DNA from: Pseudomonas donghuensis
GTDB lineage: Bacteria > Pseudomonadota > Gammaproteobacteria > Pseudomonadales > Pseudomonadaceae
DNA length: 47,186 bases
Assembly (NCBI RefSeq): GCF_000259195.1
Contig: NZ_AJJP01000185.1
Span: 1 to 47,186, forward strand
Direction of reading: 5' to 3'
Both the position numbers and the translations under genes were made by a program. Position 1 is the stretch's first letter. The number at the start of each line of letters is the position of its first letter. A model generated the notes under the pieces. The model made no database searches. It had not been told where the DNA came from and worked only from the letters and a program-made list of their open reading frames with translations. Positions 8,108 through 16,453 of this stretch are shown one piece after another.

Positions 8108-9096
8108 GGTTGTTCCTTGCGGTATTCGCTGAAGGCCAGGGCCAGGCGCTGGAAGTCCTGCTCGCTGGCCGGCAGGCCGAAGCGCAGGCTGGGCGGCTGG
8201 GTGAACAGGCGCAGGAGGATGCCGCGCCGGGCCATGAATTCATGCAGTTGCGCCGCCTGATCGGTGACCAGGTACTGGAACAGGTCGCAGCTGCCGTGGG
8301 GGGCAAAACCTGCCGCGCTGAGTACCCCGGCCAAACGCTGGCTGGCAGCGGCGCAGCGAACAATCTGCTGTTGATGCGCGACGCTATCGAGCAGGCAGGC
8401 CTGGCCGAGGACCCGGGTCGGGCCGCTGATGGTCCAGGGCCCGAGCTGTTCGGCGAGCAGCTGCAACAGATGACGTTCAGCCAGGACAAAGCCCAGGCGT
8501 ACACCGGCCAAGCCAAAGAACTTGCCGAACGAGCGCAGCACAATCAGCCCGGAGCGCTCGGCATGCGCGGCGATGCTGTGTTGCGGGGTGTTGTCCATGA
8601 AGGCTTCATCGACCAGCAGCCAGCCGCCCCGGCGAGCCAGGCGCGCGTGCCATTCCAACAGTTGCTCGGCAGATATCAACCGAGCGCTGGGGTTGTTGGG
8701 GTTGACCACCACCAGCACGTCGAGGCTGTCGAGGTAGTAATCGACCTGATCTTCAGGCAATTCGCGCACCCGGTGCCCGGCGCGGCGCCAGCCTTCGGCG
8801 TGTTCGGCGTAGCATGGCGACAGGACGCCGACCGTGCCGGGGCGGCGCAGACGCGGCAAGGCCTGGATCGCCGCCTGGGAACCGGCCACCGGCAGCAGTT
8901 GCTCGACCTGGTAATACTCGCAGGCCGCCCGCTCCAGGCCGTCGTCGGTCTCGGGCAGGCGCGCCCAGGCGCGCAGCGGGATCTCGGGGATTGGATAAGG
9001 CCAGGGAGCAATGCCGCTGGACAGGTCCAGCCAGTCTTCGCGGGCAATGCCGTACTGCTGCACTGCGCGTTGCAGGCGACCACCGTGTTCAAGCAT
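8104..9096 (-). CDS. cobD: Threonine-phosphate decarboxylase-like PLP enzyme
   Basis: A 330-aa fold-type I aminotransferase-like enzyme, named CobD in Salmonella and CobC in P. denitrificans. It supplies (R)-1-amino-2-propanol phosphate from L-threonine phosphate for the corrin side arm. The PLP lysine is Lys192 in [26 protein letters not shown] and VDEAFMD are the family's cofactor-contact motifs. The ATG at 9096 gives [16 protein letters not shown], the typical start, and overlaps the cbiB stop by 8 nt. The open frame continues upstream, but that part is antisense-like within cbiB. Confidence 0.93.
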   Translation of the reverse strand: MLEHGGRLQRAVQQYGIAREDWLDLSSGIAPWPYPIPEIPLRAWARLPETDDGLERAACEYYQVEQLLPVAGSQAAIQALPRLRRPGTVGVLSPCYAEHAEGWRRAGHRVRELPEDQVDYYLDSLDVLVVVNPNNPSARLISAEQLLEWHARLARRGGWLLVDEAFMDNTPQHSIAAHAERSGLIVLRSFGKFFGLAGVRLGFVLAERHLLQLLAEQLGPWTISGPTRVLGQACLLDSVAHQQQIVRCAAASQRLAGVLSAAGFAPHGSCDLFQYLVTDQAAQLHEFMARRGILLRLFTQPPSLRFGLPASEQDFQRLALAFSEYRKEQP

Positions 9097-9997
9097 AGAA
9101 TTCAGCCCCCAGGCACACCAACAGCAACCACAACCACACGCCCTGGCAGACCAGGCGCCAGCCGCGCTCGATGGCCTCGGCATCGGCCTGCGGGCCTTCG
9201 CCCAGTTGCGGGCGCTGGTGCAGCTCGCCGTGGTACACCGCCGGGCCGCCCAGCTCGACACCCAGCGCCCCGGCGCCGGCAGCCATCACCGGGCCGGCGT
9301 TGGGGCTGTCCCACAACGGCGCCTGGCGCCGCCAGCAGCTCAGGGCCAGGCGGGTCTTGCCCAGCAGCGCGTAGGTCAGGGCCACCAGCCGCGCGGGAAT
9401 ATAGTTGAGCAAGTCGTCGATTTTCGCGGCGGCCCAGCCGAAGCGTTCGAAGCGTTCATTACGATAGCCCCACATCGCGTCGAGGGTGTTGCTCAGGCGA
9501 TAGAGCACCACCCCCGGTACGCCAGCAACGACGAACCAGAACAGCGCGGCAAACACCGCATCGCTGCCGTTCTCCAGCACCGATTCGGTGGCGGCGCGGG
9601 CCACGGCGGTTTCATCCAGCTCGCGGGTTTCGCGGCTGACCAGATAACCTACGCGCTGCCGGGCTTTTTCCAGGTCGCCCTGGCGCAAGGCTTCGGCCAC
9701 CGGCGTCACGTGCTCGCCGAGGCTGCGCAGGCCCAGGGCGCAGTACAACGCCAGCACTTCGACCAGCCAGCCAATGTACGGCAGCCAGGACAGCAGCATG
9801 GCCACGAAGGTCAGCGGCACCACCGCCAGGAACCAGGCGCTGACACCATGGCTGCGCCAACCACGGCCACCGGCATTCAAGCGTTGCTCCAGACGCCCGG
9901 CCAGGCGCCCGAAGGCCACCAGTGGATGCCGGCGCTTGGGCTCGCCCAGCAGCGCATCCAGCGCCACCCCGGCCACCGTCAGCAACGCCACACTCAT
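9089..9997 (-). CDS. cbiB: Adenosylcobinamide-phosphate synthase (membrane)
   Basis: A 302-aa membrane enzyme (CbiB, or CobD in P. denitrificans naming) that attaches aminopropanol phosphate to adenosylcobyric acid. The family motifs [17 protein letters not shown] near the N-terminus and [20 protein letters not shown] in the centre are visible, with several hydrophobic helices. I prefer the ATG at 9997, which shares its last-strand base with the bluB TGA (TGATG); a TTG one codon upstream is also possible. The naming clash with the PLP enzyme above should be kept in mind. Confidence 0.94.
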   Translation of the reverse strand: MSVALLTVAGVALDALLGEPKRRHPLVAFGRLAGRLEQRLNAGGRGWRSHGVSAWFLAVVPLTFVAMLLSWLPYIGWLVEVLALYCALGLRSLGEHVTPVAEALRQGDLEKARQRVGYLVSRETRELDETAVARAATESVLENGSDAVFAALFWFVVAGVPGVVLYRLSNTLDAMWGYRNERFERFGWAAAKIDDLLNYIPARLVALTYALLGKTRLALSCWRRQAPLWDSPNAGPVMAAGAGALGVELGGPAVYHGELHQRPQLGEGPQADAEAIERGWRLVCQGVWLWLLLVCLGAEFYA

Positions 9998-10644
9998 CAA
10001 GACTCTCCCCAGTGATTTTCAAACAGCATGTCGTGCAGCGGTCGCGCCGTGGTCCAGCCTTCGAGCACCAGCATCGGCGCCGGGTAAAACGCCTGCACCG
10101 GGCCCAGGCAAAGGATCGCCAGCGGCTTGGCGCCGGCCGGCATGCCCAGCAACTCGGCCAGGGCCTGGGGCTCGAACAGCGACACCCAGCCCATGCCCAA
10201 GCCTTCGGCGCGGGCGGCCAGCCAGAGGTTCTGGATCGCACAGGACAGCGACGCCAGGTCCATCTCCGGCAAGGTCCGGCGGCCGAAGATATGCGCTTCG
10301 CGTTCATCCATCAGCGCGGCGACCAGCAGTTCGGCGCAGTCGTTGATCCCTTCGACCTTGAGTTTCATGAAGTCGTCGGAGCGCTCGCCCAGGGCTTGCG
10401 CGGTACGCAACCGCTCCTCTTCCACCAGGGCCTGGATACGCTGACGCAGTTCCCGTTGAGTGATGCGGATAAACCGCCAGGGCTGCATCAAGCCGACGCT
10501 GGGCGCCTGGTGCGCAGCCTCAAGCAAACGGGCGAGCAGTTCAGGGGCGACTTCGCCGCCGCTGAAATGGCGCATGTCACGGCGCTCGCCGATCGCGCGA
10601 TAGACCGCCGCGCGTTCGGCTTCGGTAAAAGCATGTTCGTTCAT
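9997..10644 (-). CDS. bluB: 5,6-dimethylbenzimidazole synthase
   Basis: A 215-aa nitroreductase-fold flavoenzyme that cleaves reduced FMN with oxygen to make 5,6-dimethylbenzimidazole, the lower ligand of B12. The N-terminal RRDMRHF block (21-27) contacts the flavin phosphate; Asp23 aligns by eye with the key Asp of Sinorhizobium BluB. The segment [13 protein letters not shown] is typical of BluB rather than general nitroreductases. The ATG at 10644 overlaps the cobB TGA; a GTG two codons upstream also exists. Its presence in the operon shows that this strain makes its own lower ligand aerobically. Confidence 0.93.
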   Translation of the reverse strand: MNEHAFTEAERAAVYRAIGERRDMRHFSGGEVAPELLARLLEAAHQAPSVGLMQPWRFIRITQRELRQRIQALVEEERLRTAQALGERSDDFMKLKVEGINDCAELLVAALMDEREAHIFGRRTLPEMDLASLSCAIQNLWLAARAEGLGMGWVSLFEPQALAELLGMPAGAKPLAILCLGPVQAFYPAPMLVLEGWTTARPLHDMLFENHWGES

Positions 10645-11936
10645 GGACACAACAGCGCCGCCGACGCCTGGGGGTTGGAAGCAAAGTAGAAATGCACGTA
10701 GGACGCCGTCAGCCGCCCGTGGCGATAGACCGCCTCGGCACCGCGGCCACCGTTGGGGCTCTGGCCACGGGCAATCGGTTCAAGTTCGGTGCTGGTCAGC
10801 GAGTGATGGTAGGTGTGCCCGCGCAAGGTGCCTTCGGGCAGTTCCACCGCCTGCAGAGCCAGGGCGGCCAGGCGCTTCTGCATCACCGCCTCGCCGGCCA
10901 GCAGGCCGAGCAGTTCGGCACGCTCGCCGCCGACATCGGTAAGGGCCTCGAGCAGGTAAAGCATGCCGCCGCATTCGGCCAACAATGGCTTGCCGGCGTG
11001 ATGGTGGGCGCGAATGGCTTCGAGCATCGGTGTGTTGCTCGCCAGAGCCTGGTGATGCAGCTCCGGGTAACCACCGGGCAGGTACAAACTGTCAGCATCC
11101 GGCAGGTTGGCATCATGCAGCGGCGAGAAGAACGCCAGCTGCGCCCCCATGGCCCGCAGCAGGTCGAGGTTGGCGCCATAGGTGAAGGCAAAGGCTTCGT
11201 CGCGGGCAACCGCGATGCGCACACCCTGCAACAAGGGCTCGATCGCCCGCTCGGTCGGCGCGGCGAACCTCACCGCCGGCGGCAAGGCCGCATCGCAACT
11301 GGCACCCAGGGCGGCGGCAGCCGCATCCAGGCGGGCATCGAGGTCGTTCAGCTCACTGGCCTGCACCAGGCCCAGGTGGCGGCTGGGCAGCTCGATGCCG
11401 GTTTCCCGTGACAGACCGCCATACCAGCGCAAGCCTTCGGTCAGGCTGCCTTCGAGCAACTGGGCATGGCGCAGGGTACCGACGCGGTTGGCCAGTACCC
11501 CGGCAAACGGCAGGTCCGGCTGATAGCGCGCCAGGCCCAGGGCCAGGGCGCCGAACGTCTGGGCCATGGCCGTGCCATCGATCACCGCCAGCACCGGCAC
11601 GCCAAAATGACGGGCCAGGTCAGCGCTCGATGGCGTGCCATCGAACAACCCCATGACCCCTTCGATCAGGATCAGGTCGGCCTCAGCCGCCGCTTCCCAC
11701 AACAACCGGCGGCTTTCCTGCTCGCCGACCATCCACAGGTCAAGCTGATACACCGGCGCACCGCTGGCGCGCTCAAGGATCATAGGGTCGAGAAAATCCG
11801 GGCCGCACTTGAACACCCGGACCTTGCGCCCCTGGTTGCGATGCAGGCGCGCCAGCGCGGCGGTCACTGTGGTCTTGCCCTGGCCGGAGGCCGGTGCGGC
11901 AATCAATACCGCCGGGCAATGGCGCGCGTCACTCAT
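10641..11936 (-). CDS. cobB: Cobyrinic acid a,c-diamide synthase
   Basis: A 431-aa ATP- and glutamine-dependent amidotransferase acting on the a and c carboxylates of (hydrogeno)byrinic/cobyrinic acid. The N-terminal P-loop is APASGQGKTT (14-23). The C-terminal glutaminase domain has the nucleophile in LLAECGGMLYLLEAL and a histidine in GHTYHHS. Full length. It overlaps cobO by 4 nt at its start and bluB by 4 nt at its stop. In the aerobic pathway this enzyme acts on hydrogenobyrinic acid before cobalt insertion, so its place beside cobO reflects operon packing rather than strict pathway order. Confidence 0.95.
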   Translation of the reverse strand: MSDARHCPAVLIAAPASGQGKTTVTAALARLHRNQGRKVRVFKCGPDFLDPMILERASGAPVYQLDLWMVGEQESRRLLWEAAAEADLILIEGVMGLFDGTPSSADLARHFGVPVLAVIDGTAMAQTFGALALGLARYQPDLPFAGVLANRVGTLRHAQLLEGSLTEGLRWYGGLSRETGIELPSRHLGLVQASELNDLDARLDAAAAALGASCDAALPPAVRFAAPTERAIEPLLQGVRIAVARDEAFAFTYGANLDLLRAMGAQLAFFSPLHDANLPDADSLYLPGGYPELHHQALASNTPMLEAIRAHHHAGKPLLAECGGMLYLLEALTDVGGERAELLGLLAGEAVMQKRLAALALQAVELPEGTLRGHTYHHSLTSTELEPIARGQSPNGGRGAEAVYRHGRLTASYVHFYFASNPQASAALLCP

Positions 11937-12544
11937 AGTTCGACGCCCTTCTGGGCGCGAATACCGGCCTGGAAAGCGTGCTTGATCATGCCCATTTCGG
12001 TGACGGTGTCGGCCAGTTCGATCATTTCATCCTTGGCCGCACGACCGGTGACGATCACGTGCTGCATCGGCGGGCGCGCCTGCAGGTCGCTGAGGACCTG
12101 GTCCAGATCGAGGTAACCGTGCTTGAGGGCGATGTTCAGTTCATCGAGCACCACGAAGGCGATCGACGGGTCCTGGAGCATCTGCCGCGACACCGCCCAA
12201 GCGGCTTCGGCGGCGGCGATATCACGCTGGCGGTCCTGGGTTTCCCAGGTAAAGCCCTCGCCCATCACGTGGTAGCGCACCTGCTCGGGAAAACGGCGGA
12301 AAAACAGCTCCTCACCGGTGCTGTTGCGGCCTTTGATGAACTGCACCACACCGCACTGCATACCGTGGCCCATGGCCCGGGCAAGCATGCCGAAGGCCGA
12401 ACTGCTCTTGCCCTTGCCGTTGCCGGTGAGCACCAGCAGCAGGCCGCATTCGTTGGGCGAATTGGCGATGCGCTCGTCGATGACGGCCTTCTTGCGCTGC
12501 ATACGGGCCAGGTGGCGCTCGTCGCGCTCGGTGGATTCAGTCAT
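11933..12544 (-). CDS. cobO: Cob(I)yrinic acid a,c-diamide adenosyltransferase
   Basis: A 203-aa ATP:corrinoid adenosyltransferase of the CobA/BtuR/CobO family. The P-loop GNGKGKS (41-47) in the LVLTGNGKGKSSSAFG block is diagnostic, followed by the VQFIKGR and LDELNIALKHGYLD motifs. The ATG at 12544 (MTESTERDERHLARM) is preceded by AGAACCTC in the long riboswitch leader; the frame upstream is open through the riboswitch but is not coding. It is the first gene of the cobalamin operon. It adenosylates corrinoids made de novo or salvaged. Confidence 0.96.
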   Translation of the reverse strand: MTESTERDERHLARMQRKKAVIDERIANSPNECGLLLVLTGNGKGKSSSAFGMLARAMGHGMQCGVVQFIKGRNSTGEELFFRRFPEQVRYHVMGEGFTWETQDRQRDIAAAEAAWAVSRQMLQDPSIAFVVLDELNIALKHGYLDLDQVLSDLQARPPMQHVIVTGRAAKDEMIELADTVTEMGMIKHAFQAGIRAQKGVEL

Positions 12545-12717
12545 GAGGTTCTCCGCAAACCACTGTCGGCCGGCCCGCAACGAGCCTGGCAGCCTGTGGC
12601 TGCTCAAGGATCGCGAAGGAAACGGCGTGACAGATGAATGGATATGGCAGACGGAAAACGCGCAGGGCTGCGGCACAGGCCGGAGGAACCGCGCATCACC
12701 CTCCGTGATGCCGTTGG
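12545..12717 (-). promoter_or_regulatory. cob leader expression platform with GGAGG hairpin
   Basis: About 170 nt separate the riboswitch core from cobO. On the minus strand a perfect hairpin GCATCAC-GGAGG-GTGATGC (12711-12693) presents an SD-like GGAGG in its loop. A few bases later the RNA carries CCTCC followed by GGCCTG (12688-12676), which could pair with that loop or replace the riboswitch's terminal CCGGCCTG strand (12731-12724). No U-run follows, so control of translation or Rho access is likelier than an intrinsic terminator. The structure is inferred by eye. Confidence 0.45.
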
Positions 12718-12916
12718 CTGTTACAGGCCGGTCTCCGGGCTTGTGAGCGGGGCCATGAACACCCGGGACCGCGCGCCTTCCCGGGTTGAACACCCAGTGG
12801 CCCTGCGCGGCCTTGACTCACCTACCGTTGCGGGGGCAGCGCCGGATTCGCGCGCCTTGCACGCCCACCGGCTTCCCTGTTTCACCCTGCCAGGCCATAG
12901 CCCACAGAGCACCTGA
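12718..12916 (-). promoter_or_regulatory. Adenosylcobalamin riboswitch
   Basis: The minus-strand leader shows the classic class-I cobalamin aptamer in order: ACAGGGAAGCCGGTG, then GAATCCGGCGCTGCCCCCGC followed by AACGGTAGGTGAG, the B12 box GCCACTGG (12801-12794), a GGGAAGG internal segment, and the closing CACAAGCCCGGAGACCGGCC. It lies between a sigma70 promoter and cobO, and should lower cob operon expression when adenosylcobalamin is abundant. The ends are approximate. Confidence 0.95.
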
Positions 12917-12928
12917 AACAAGTCGCGA

Positions 12929-12957
12929 AGGTTAGAGGGTTGCACCCGGAGCGTCAA
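12929..12957 (-). promoter_or_regulatory. Sigma70 promoter of the cob operon
   Basis: TTGACG (12957-12952), a 17-bp spacer and TAACCT (12934-12929) on the minus strand place the transcription start near 12922. That is just upstream of the riboswitch aptamer, exactly where the operon promoter is expected. Confidence 0.7.
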
Positions 12958-13001
12958 TGAAAGGCGCTGAACTGGCCTGGATCAATGGCGCCTTTGTCAT
13001 C

Positions 13002-13030
13002 TTGTGTAACACTGACTTCAGTGATATCAA
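13002..13030 (+). promoter_or_regulatory. Possible promoter of the 192-aa gene
   Basis: TTGTGT (13002-13007), a 17-bp spacer and TATCAA (13025-13030) on the plus strand. A strong AAGGGAG ribosome site (13067-13073) follows, 6 nt before the ATG at 13080. The hexamers are moderate matches. Confidence 0.35.
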
Positions 13031-13079
13031 ATAGCCATAACTTCGGCTGTACTCGATCACAACTATAAGGGAGAGCAGC

Positions 13080-13658
13080 ATGCAAGGCCTGATCATCAAT
13101 AACGCGCGCCTGGAGTTCCTGCGCCCCGCCCTGGAACGTTGGGTTGATTGCATCGACCGCTTCAACCAGACCCTCGGCGATGGCGAGGCGCCCTACTGGC
13201 ACGGCGCCCAGGCCAACCTCGGCCTGCTCTCGGCCGCCGCCTGGCAAGCCGAGCTGGTGACCCTGCAACAGCACCAGAGCAAGAAACAGCGCGAGGACGG
13301 TGATCGTGAAGGCCGCTGCGACCTGTACATCGCCAACCACGAAGAAGCCGCCTACCTGCAAGGCAGCCAGCGCTGGCCAAAGATTGCCAAGCTCGATTTG
13401 AACAACGCCCTGGCCGAGACCGTTTACGCCGCCCGGCAGATCGCTGCGCCCAGCCAGCTCAAGGTTGCCGCGCTGTTCGCCAGCCCCTGGAAAGCCGGCC
13501 AGCACGCCAGCCCCGAAGAGCTGCAGGACCTGGTCGACGACCTGCAAAAGCACAACGCCTGCGCCATCGCCTGGTACTTCCCCTACGCTTACCGCAAGCT
13601 GCACAACGAAGCCGGCCAGTATTACCCCGGCATCGCCCTGCTGCTCAAGCAGGCCTGA
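13080..13658 (+). CDS. Conserved hypothetical protein, 192 aa
   Basis: A 192-aa soluble-looking protein with no signal peptide or membrane helix. I do not recognise a family. Visible features are a helical N-terminal half rich in Leu and Ala (about 1-80), a charged KKQREDGDREGRC stretch (about 76-88), and a C-terminal block with many aromatics (AWYFPYAYRKLHNEAGQYYPG, about 167-187). It begins at an ATG with an excellent ribosome site (AAGGGAG). It is divergent from the riboswitch-controlled cobalamin operon and just upstream of the sorbosone dehydrogenase-like pseudogene. A link to B12 is possible only from position and is not supported by the sequence. Confidence 0.8.
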   Translation: MQGLIINNARLEFLRPALERWVDCIDRFNQTLGDGEAPYWHGAQANLGLLSAAAWQAELVTLQQHQSKKQREDGDREGRCDLYIANHEEAAYLQGSQRWPKIAKLDLNNALAETVYAARQIAAPSQLKVAALFASPWKAGQHASPEELQDLVDDLQKHNACAIAWYFPYAYRKLHNEAGQYYPGIALLLKQA

Positions 13659-13726
13659 AGCGGGGAACCTCCCACGCCTGGCCCGCCTCTACTGGCAATA
13701 GCGGCCAATGTTGCGAGAGAAACGAC

Positions 13727-15043
13727 ATGGGTATCAAGCCGATTGCACTGCTGCTGGCAGTGACCGCGGGGTTAAGCGGCTGCGGCGAGCACGCGCGCCT
13801 GGATGTCAGCGACGGGGTTGGCCCGTCGCCGCAGTTGCCTGAACCCAACAAGACCCTGATCCCCACCGTCAACATCGCCCCTGCCATAGGCTGGCCCCCG
13901 GGCATGACGCCCAAGGCCGCCCCCGGCACCCAGGTAGTGGCCTTCGCCGAAGGCCTGGACCACCCGCGCTGGCTCTATGCCCTGCCCAATGGCGATATCC
14001 TGGTTGCCGAAACCAATGCCCCACCCAAGCCCGATAACGGCATAGGCATTCGTGGCTGGGTGGTGGGCAAGATCATGGACCGGGCGGGCGCCGGCGTCCC
14101 CAGTGCCAACCGTATCAGCCTGCTGCGCGACAGCGACCATGACGGCGTGGCGGAAACCCGCACGACCTTTATCGAGCACCTCAATTCGCCCTTCGGCATG
14201 GCCCTGGTTGGCAATGACTTTTACGTCGCCGACACCGATCGCCTGCTGCGCTTTCACTACCAACCCGGCGCCACCTCGATCCACGGCCCCGGCACGCCGG
14301 TGGCTGACCTGCCGGGCGGTACGCTGAACCATCACTGGACCAAGAACGTGATCGCCAGCCGGGATGGCAAGAAGCTCTACGTCACTGTCGGCTCCAACAG
14401 CAATGTCGGCGAGAACGGCATGGACCAGGAAAAAGGCCGTGCGGCGATCTGGGAAATCGACCCGGCCAGCGGCCAGCAGCGCATCTTCGCCTCTGGCCTG
14501 CGCAACCCCAACGGCCTGGCGTGGGAACCACACACCGGCCAGCTGTGGACCGCGGTCAACGAGCGCGACGAGATCGGCAGCGACCTGGTGCCCGACTACA
14601 TCACTTCAGTCAAGGATGGCGGCTTCTATGGCTGGCCTTACAGCTATTTCGGTCAGCACGTCGATCAGCGGGTCAACCCTTCCGACCCGAACCTGGTGGC
14701 CAGCGCCATCGCCCCGGACTATGCCGTTGGGCCGCATACGGCTTCGCTGGGCCTGACCTTTGCCGAGCCCGGCGTGCTGCCGCCGCCGTTCGAGCAAGGC
14801 GCATTCATCGGCCAGCATGGCTCATGGAACCGCAAGCCGCACAGTGGCTAAAAAATGATCTTCGTGCCCTTCAGCACCGCTGGCAGGCCCGCAGGCAAAC
14901 CGATTGACCTGCTGAGCGGGTTTCTCAATGACGAGGGCAAGGCCATGGGCCGGCCGGTGGGGGTGATCAATGACCAGCGTGGTGGCGTGCTGGTGGCTGA
15001 TGATGTGGGCAACAAGATCTGGCGGGTGAGCAAGGCCAAGTGA
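13727..15043 (+). pseudogene. Sorbosone dehydrogenase-like (PQQ-GDH fold) lipoprotein, nonsense-interrupted
   Basis: A 438-codon reading frame for a soluble-glucose/sorbosone dehydrogenase-type beta-propeller. It is broken by one in-frame TAA at 14849-14851, and the frame resumes immediately with MIFVPFSTAGRPAGKPIDLL and runs to 15043. The residue lost is probably a Tyr (TAC to TAA). The upstream part has a lipoprotein signal ending LSGC (lipid Cys19), and propeller blades with motifs such as GLRNPNGLAWEPHTG and YGWPYSYFG. The downstream 63 residues carry the conserved final blade (GGVLVADDVGNKIWRV). Without them the propeller would not close, so the product is probably inactive. A sequencing error at the A-rich site is the main alternative. 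Confidence 0.85.
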
Positions 15044-15047
15044 TCCG

Positions 15048-15090
15048 GAGGCCGCTATGCGGCCCATCGCCGGCAAGGCCGGCTCCCACA
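15048..15090. repeat. Composite REP-type element
   Basis: A GGCCGC-TAT-GCGGCC hairpin (15050-15064) is joined to ATCGCCGGCAAGGCCGGCTC and CCACA (to 15090). Nearly the same 43-nt composite occurs in inverse orientation at 29651-29692. Such intergenic REP units are typical of Pseudomonas. It lies between convergent genes. Confidence 0.75.
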
Positions 15091-15121
15091 CAGATCGCAT
15101 GCACTATTACCCTGCGCCCTC

Positions 15122-15769
15122 TCAGCGCTTGCGGCACAAGGTCAAGCCATCGCCAATCGGCAGCATCGACAGGTCCACCCGCGGGTCATCCTTGAGCTTG
15201 TGGTTCAGTGCCTGGATGGCCCGGGTGTCTTCGCTGTCCGGCTTTTTCTCAAGCACCCGTCCGCTCCACAAGGTGTTGTCGAACAGCACCAGCCCGCCAG
15301 TACGCAGCAAGCGCAGGGACTCTTCCAGGTACTGCGGGTAATTGGCCTTATCGGCATCGATGAAGATCAGGTCATAGCGTTCTGACGGCAGTGTCGCCAG
15401 GGTTTGCAAGGCGGGTGCCAGGCGTAGTTCAATGCGCTCAGCGACTCCGGCCTCCTGCCAGTAGCGCCAGGCCACGGCGTTATAGCTGCCTTCAAGGTCG
15501 CAACAGAGCAACTGCCCATGCGCCATGGCCTGGGCCATGCACAAGGCGCTGTAGCCGGTGAACGTGCCCACCTCGATGATCCGCTGGGCGCCGATCAGGC
15601 GCACCAGCAGCGCCAGCAACTGGCCCTGCTCCGGCGCCACCTGCCAGCGCGCTTCAGGCAAGGCCTGGGTTTCGGCACGCAAGCGGGCGAGCAAGGGCGA
15701 TTCGCGCAGCGATACGCTTTGCAGGTAGTGGTAGAGCGGGTCGTCGAGGTAGAGCGTCTGAGCGGTCAT
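15122..15769 (-). CDS. SAM-dependent O-methyltransferase (class I)
   Basis: A 215-aa cytosolic methyltransferase of the caffeoyl-CoA/catechol O-methyltransferase family. The SAM-binding motif I is EVGTFTGYSALCMAQAM. The metal-binding acidic motif is DLIFIDADKANYPQYLEESL, followed by FDNTLWSGRV with the conserved Asp-Asn. The C-terminal LPIGDGLTLCRKR is family-typical. The natural substrate in pseudomonads is unknown. It begins 17 nt after the stop of the NlpC/P60 lipoprotein gene, so the two may be co-transcribed. Confidence 0.9.
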   Translation of the reverse strand: MTAQTLYLDDPLYHYLQSVSLRESPLLARLRAETQALPEARWQVAPEQGQLLALLVRLIGAQRIIEVGTFTGYSALCMAQAMAHGQLLCCDLEGSYNAVAWRYWQEAGVAERIELRLAPALQTLATLPSERYDLIFIDADKANYPQYLEESLRLLRTGGLVLFDNTLWSGRVLEKKPDSEDTRAIQALNHKLKDDPRVDLSMLPIGDGLTLCRKR

Positions 15770-15786
15770 CGTCTACCTCGCGAAAG

Positions 15787-16320
15787 TCAGGGGTTACGCG
15801 CCAGGTGTGCCGGCTGCAGGACGCGCTTGGCGTTCAGGTAGGTTTTTTGCCAGTAACTGTTGGACAGGTAGTCCAGGCGCACCGTTCCACCGGTGGCCGG
15901 GGCATGGACGAAGCGCCCCTCGCCGACATAGATACCGGCATGGCTGACTTGCGATCCACCATTGGTGGCGAAGAACACCAGGTCACCGGATTGCAGCTCG
16001 TTGCGCTCGATGCTCGGCGCACGGATGCCGATCATTTCGCGGGTCGAACGGGGTAGCGAGATACCGGCGGCATCGCGATACACATAGCCAATCAGGCCAC
16101 TGCAATCGAAACCCGAATCCGGGGTATTGCCGCCCCAGCGGTAAGGCGTGCCGACCAGGCCCAGGGCGCGGAACAGCACGTCTTCGGCAACCGGGGAGAA
16201 GTACACTTGCGGCGCCATCACCGCAGGCTCGACCACTTTACGCGGGGCCGGGGCATGGCTTGAGCAGGCACCAAGCAGTGCCGCGAGGGAAAGTACCGCG
16301 AAGCGCGCCATCATCGCCAT
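15787..16320 (-). CDS. NlpC/P60 lipoprotein peptidase (first copy)
   Basis: A 177-aa lipoprotein with a C-terminal NlpC/P60 papain-like domain that should cleave peptidoglycan stem peptides. The lipobox LGAC puts the lipidated Cys at residue 19. The catalytic set is Cys73 (GFDCSGLIGYV), His127 (SHAGIYVG) and His139 (RFVHAP). The residue after the lipid Cys is Ser, compatible with outer-membrane sorting. It is a paralogue of the gene at 16454-17089, with shared motifs LPRSTREMI and SGDLVFF. The ATG at 16320 has AGGA upstream. E. coli Spr (MepS) and NlpC are the closest known relatives in layout. Confidence 0.92.
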   Translation of the reverse strand: MAMMARFAVLSLAALLGACSSHAPAPRKVVEPAVMAPQVYFSPVAEDVLFRALGLVGTPYRWGGNTPDSGFDCSGLIGYVYRDAAGISLPRSTREMIGIRAPSIERNELQSGDLVFFATNGGSQVSHAGIYVGEGRFVHAPATGGTVRLDYLSNSYWQKTYLNAKRVLQPAHLARNP

Positions 16321-16403
16321 GGTCAGAACATCCTGTCTGAAGCCGCTCCGGCCAGAGCCGAAAAGAGTTGAGAGTTTAGATTAGACGCTTTCTGTAAACA
16401 CGC

Positions 16404-16434
16404 ACGGCGACGAGCTTTTCAGCTGCGTCGCCGT
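16404..16434. terminator. Strong stem-loop between the two NlpC/P60 genes
   Basis: Arms ACGGCGACG-AGCT and AGCT-CGTCGCCGT (one bulged G, TTTC loop) form a 13-bp stem in the 133-nt gap after the second-copy gene's stop. It lacks a clear U-run on the minus strand. It could be a Rho-independent-like attenuator or an mRNA-stabilising structure. Confidence 0.4.
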
Positions 16435-16453
16435 GGTCGAACCTGTCGAAGGA

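Noticed and set aside
6566..8260. A 564-codon open frame on the plus strand
   Set aside because: It lies antisense to cobQ and cobU; the translation is Gln/Ala/His-rich shadow sequence with no motifs, as is usual in high-GC DNA.
12545..12793. An 83-residue N-terminal extension of CobO
   Set aside because: It would be translated from the riboswitch and leader; the family start is at 12544.
14855..15043. A separate 62-aa gene after the sorbosone dehydrogenase stop
   Set aside because: It is in the same frame and is the natural C-terminus of that family, so it is the tail of a broken gene, not an independent gene.
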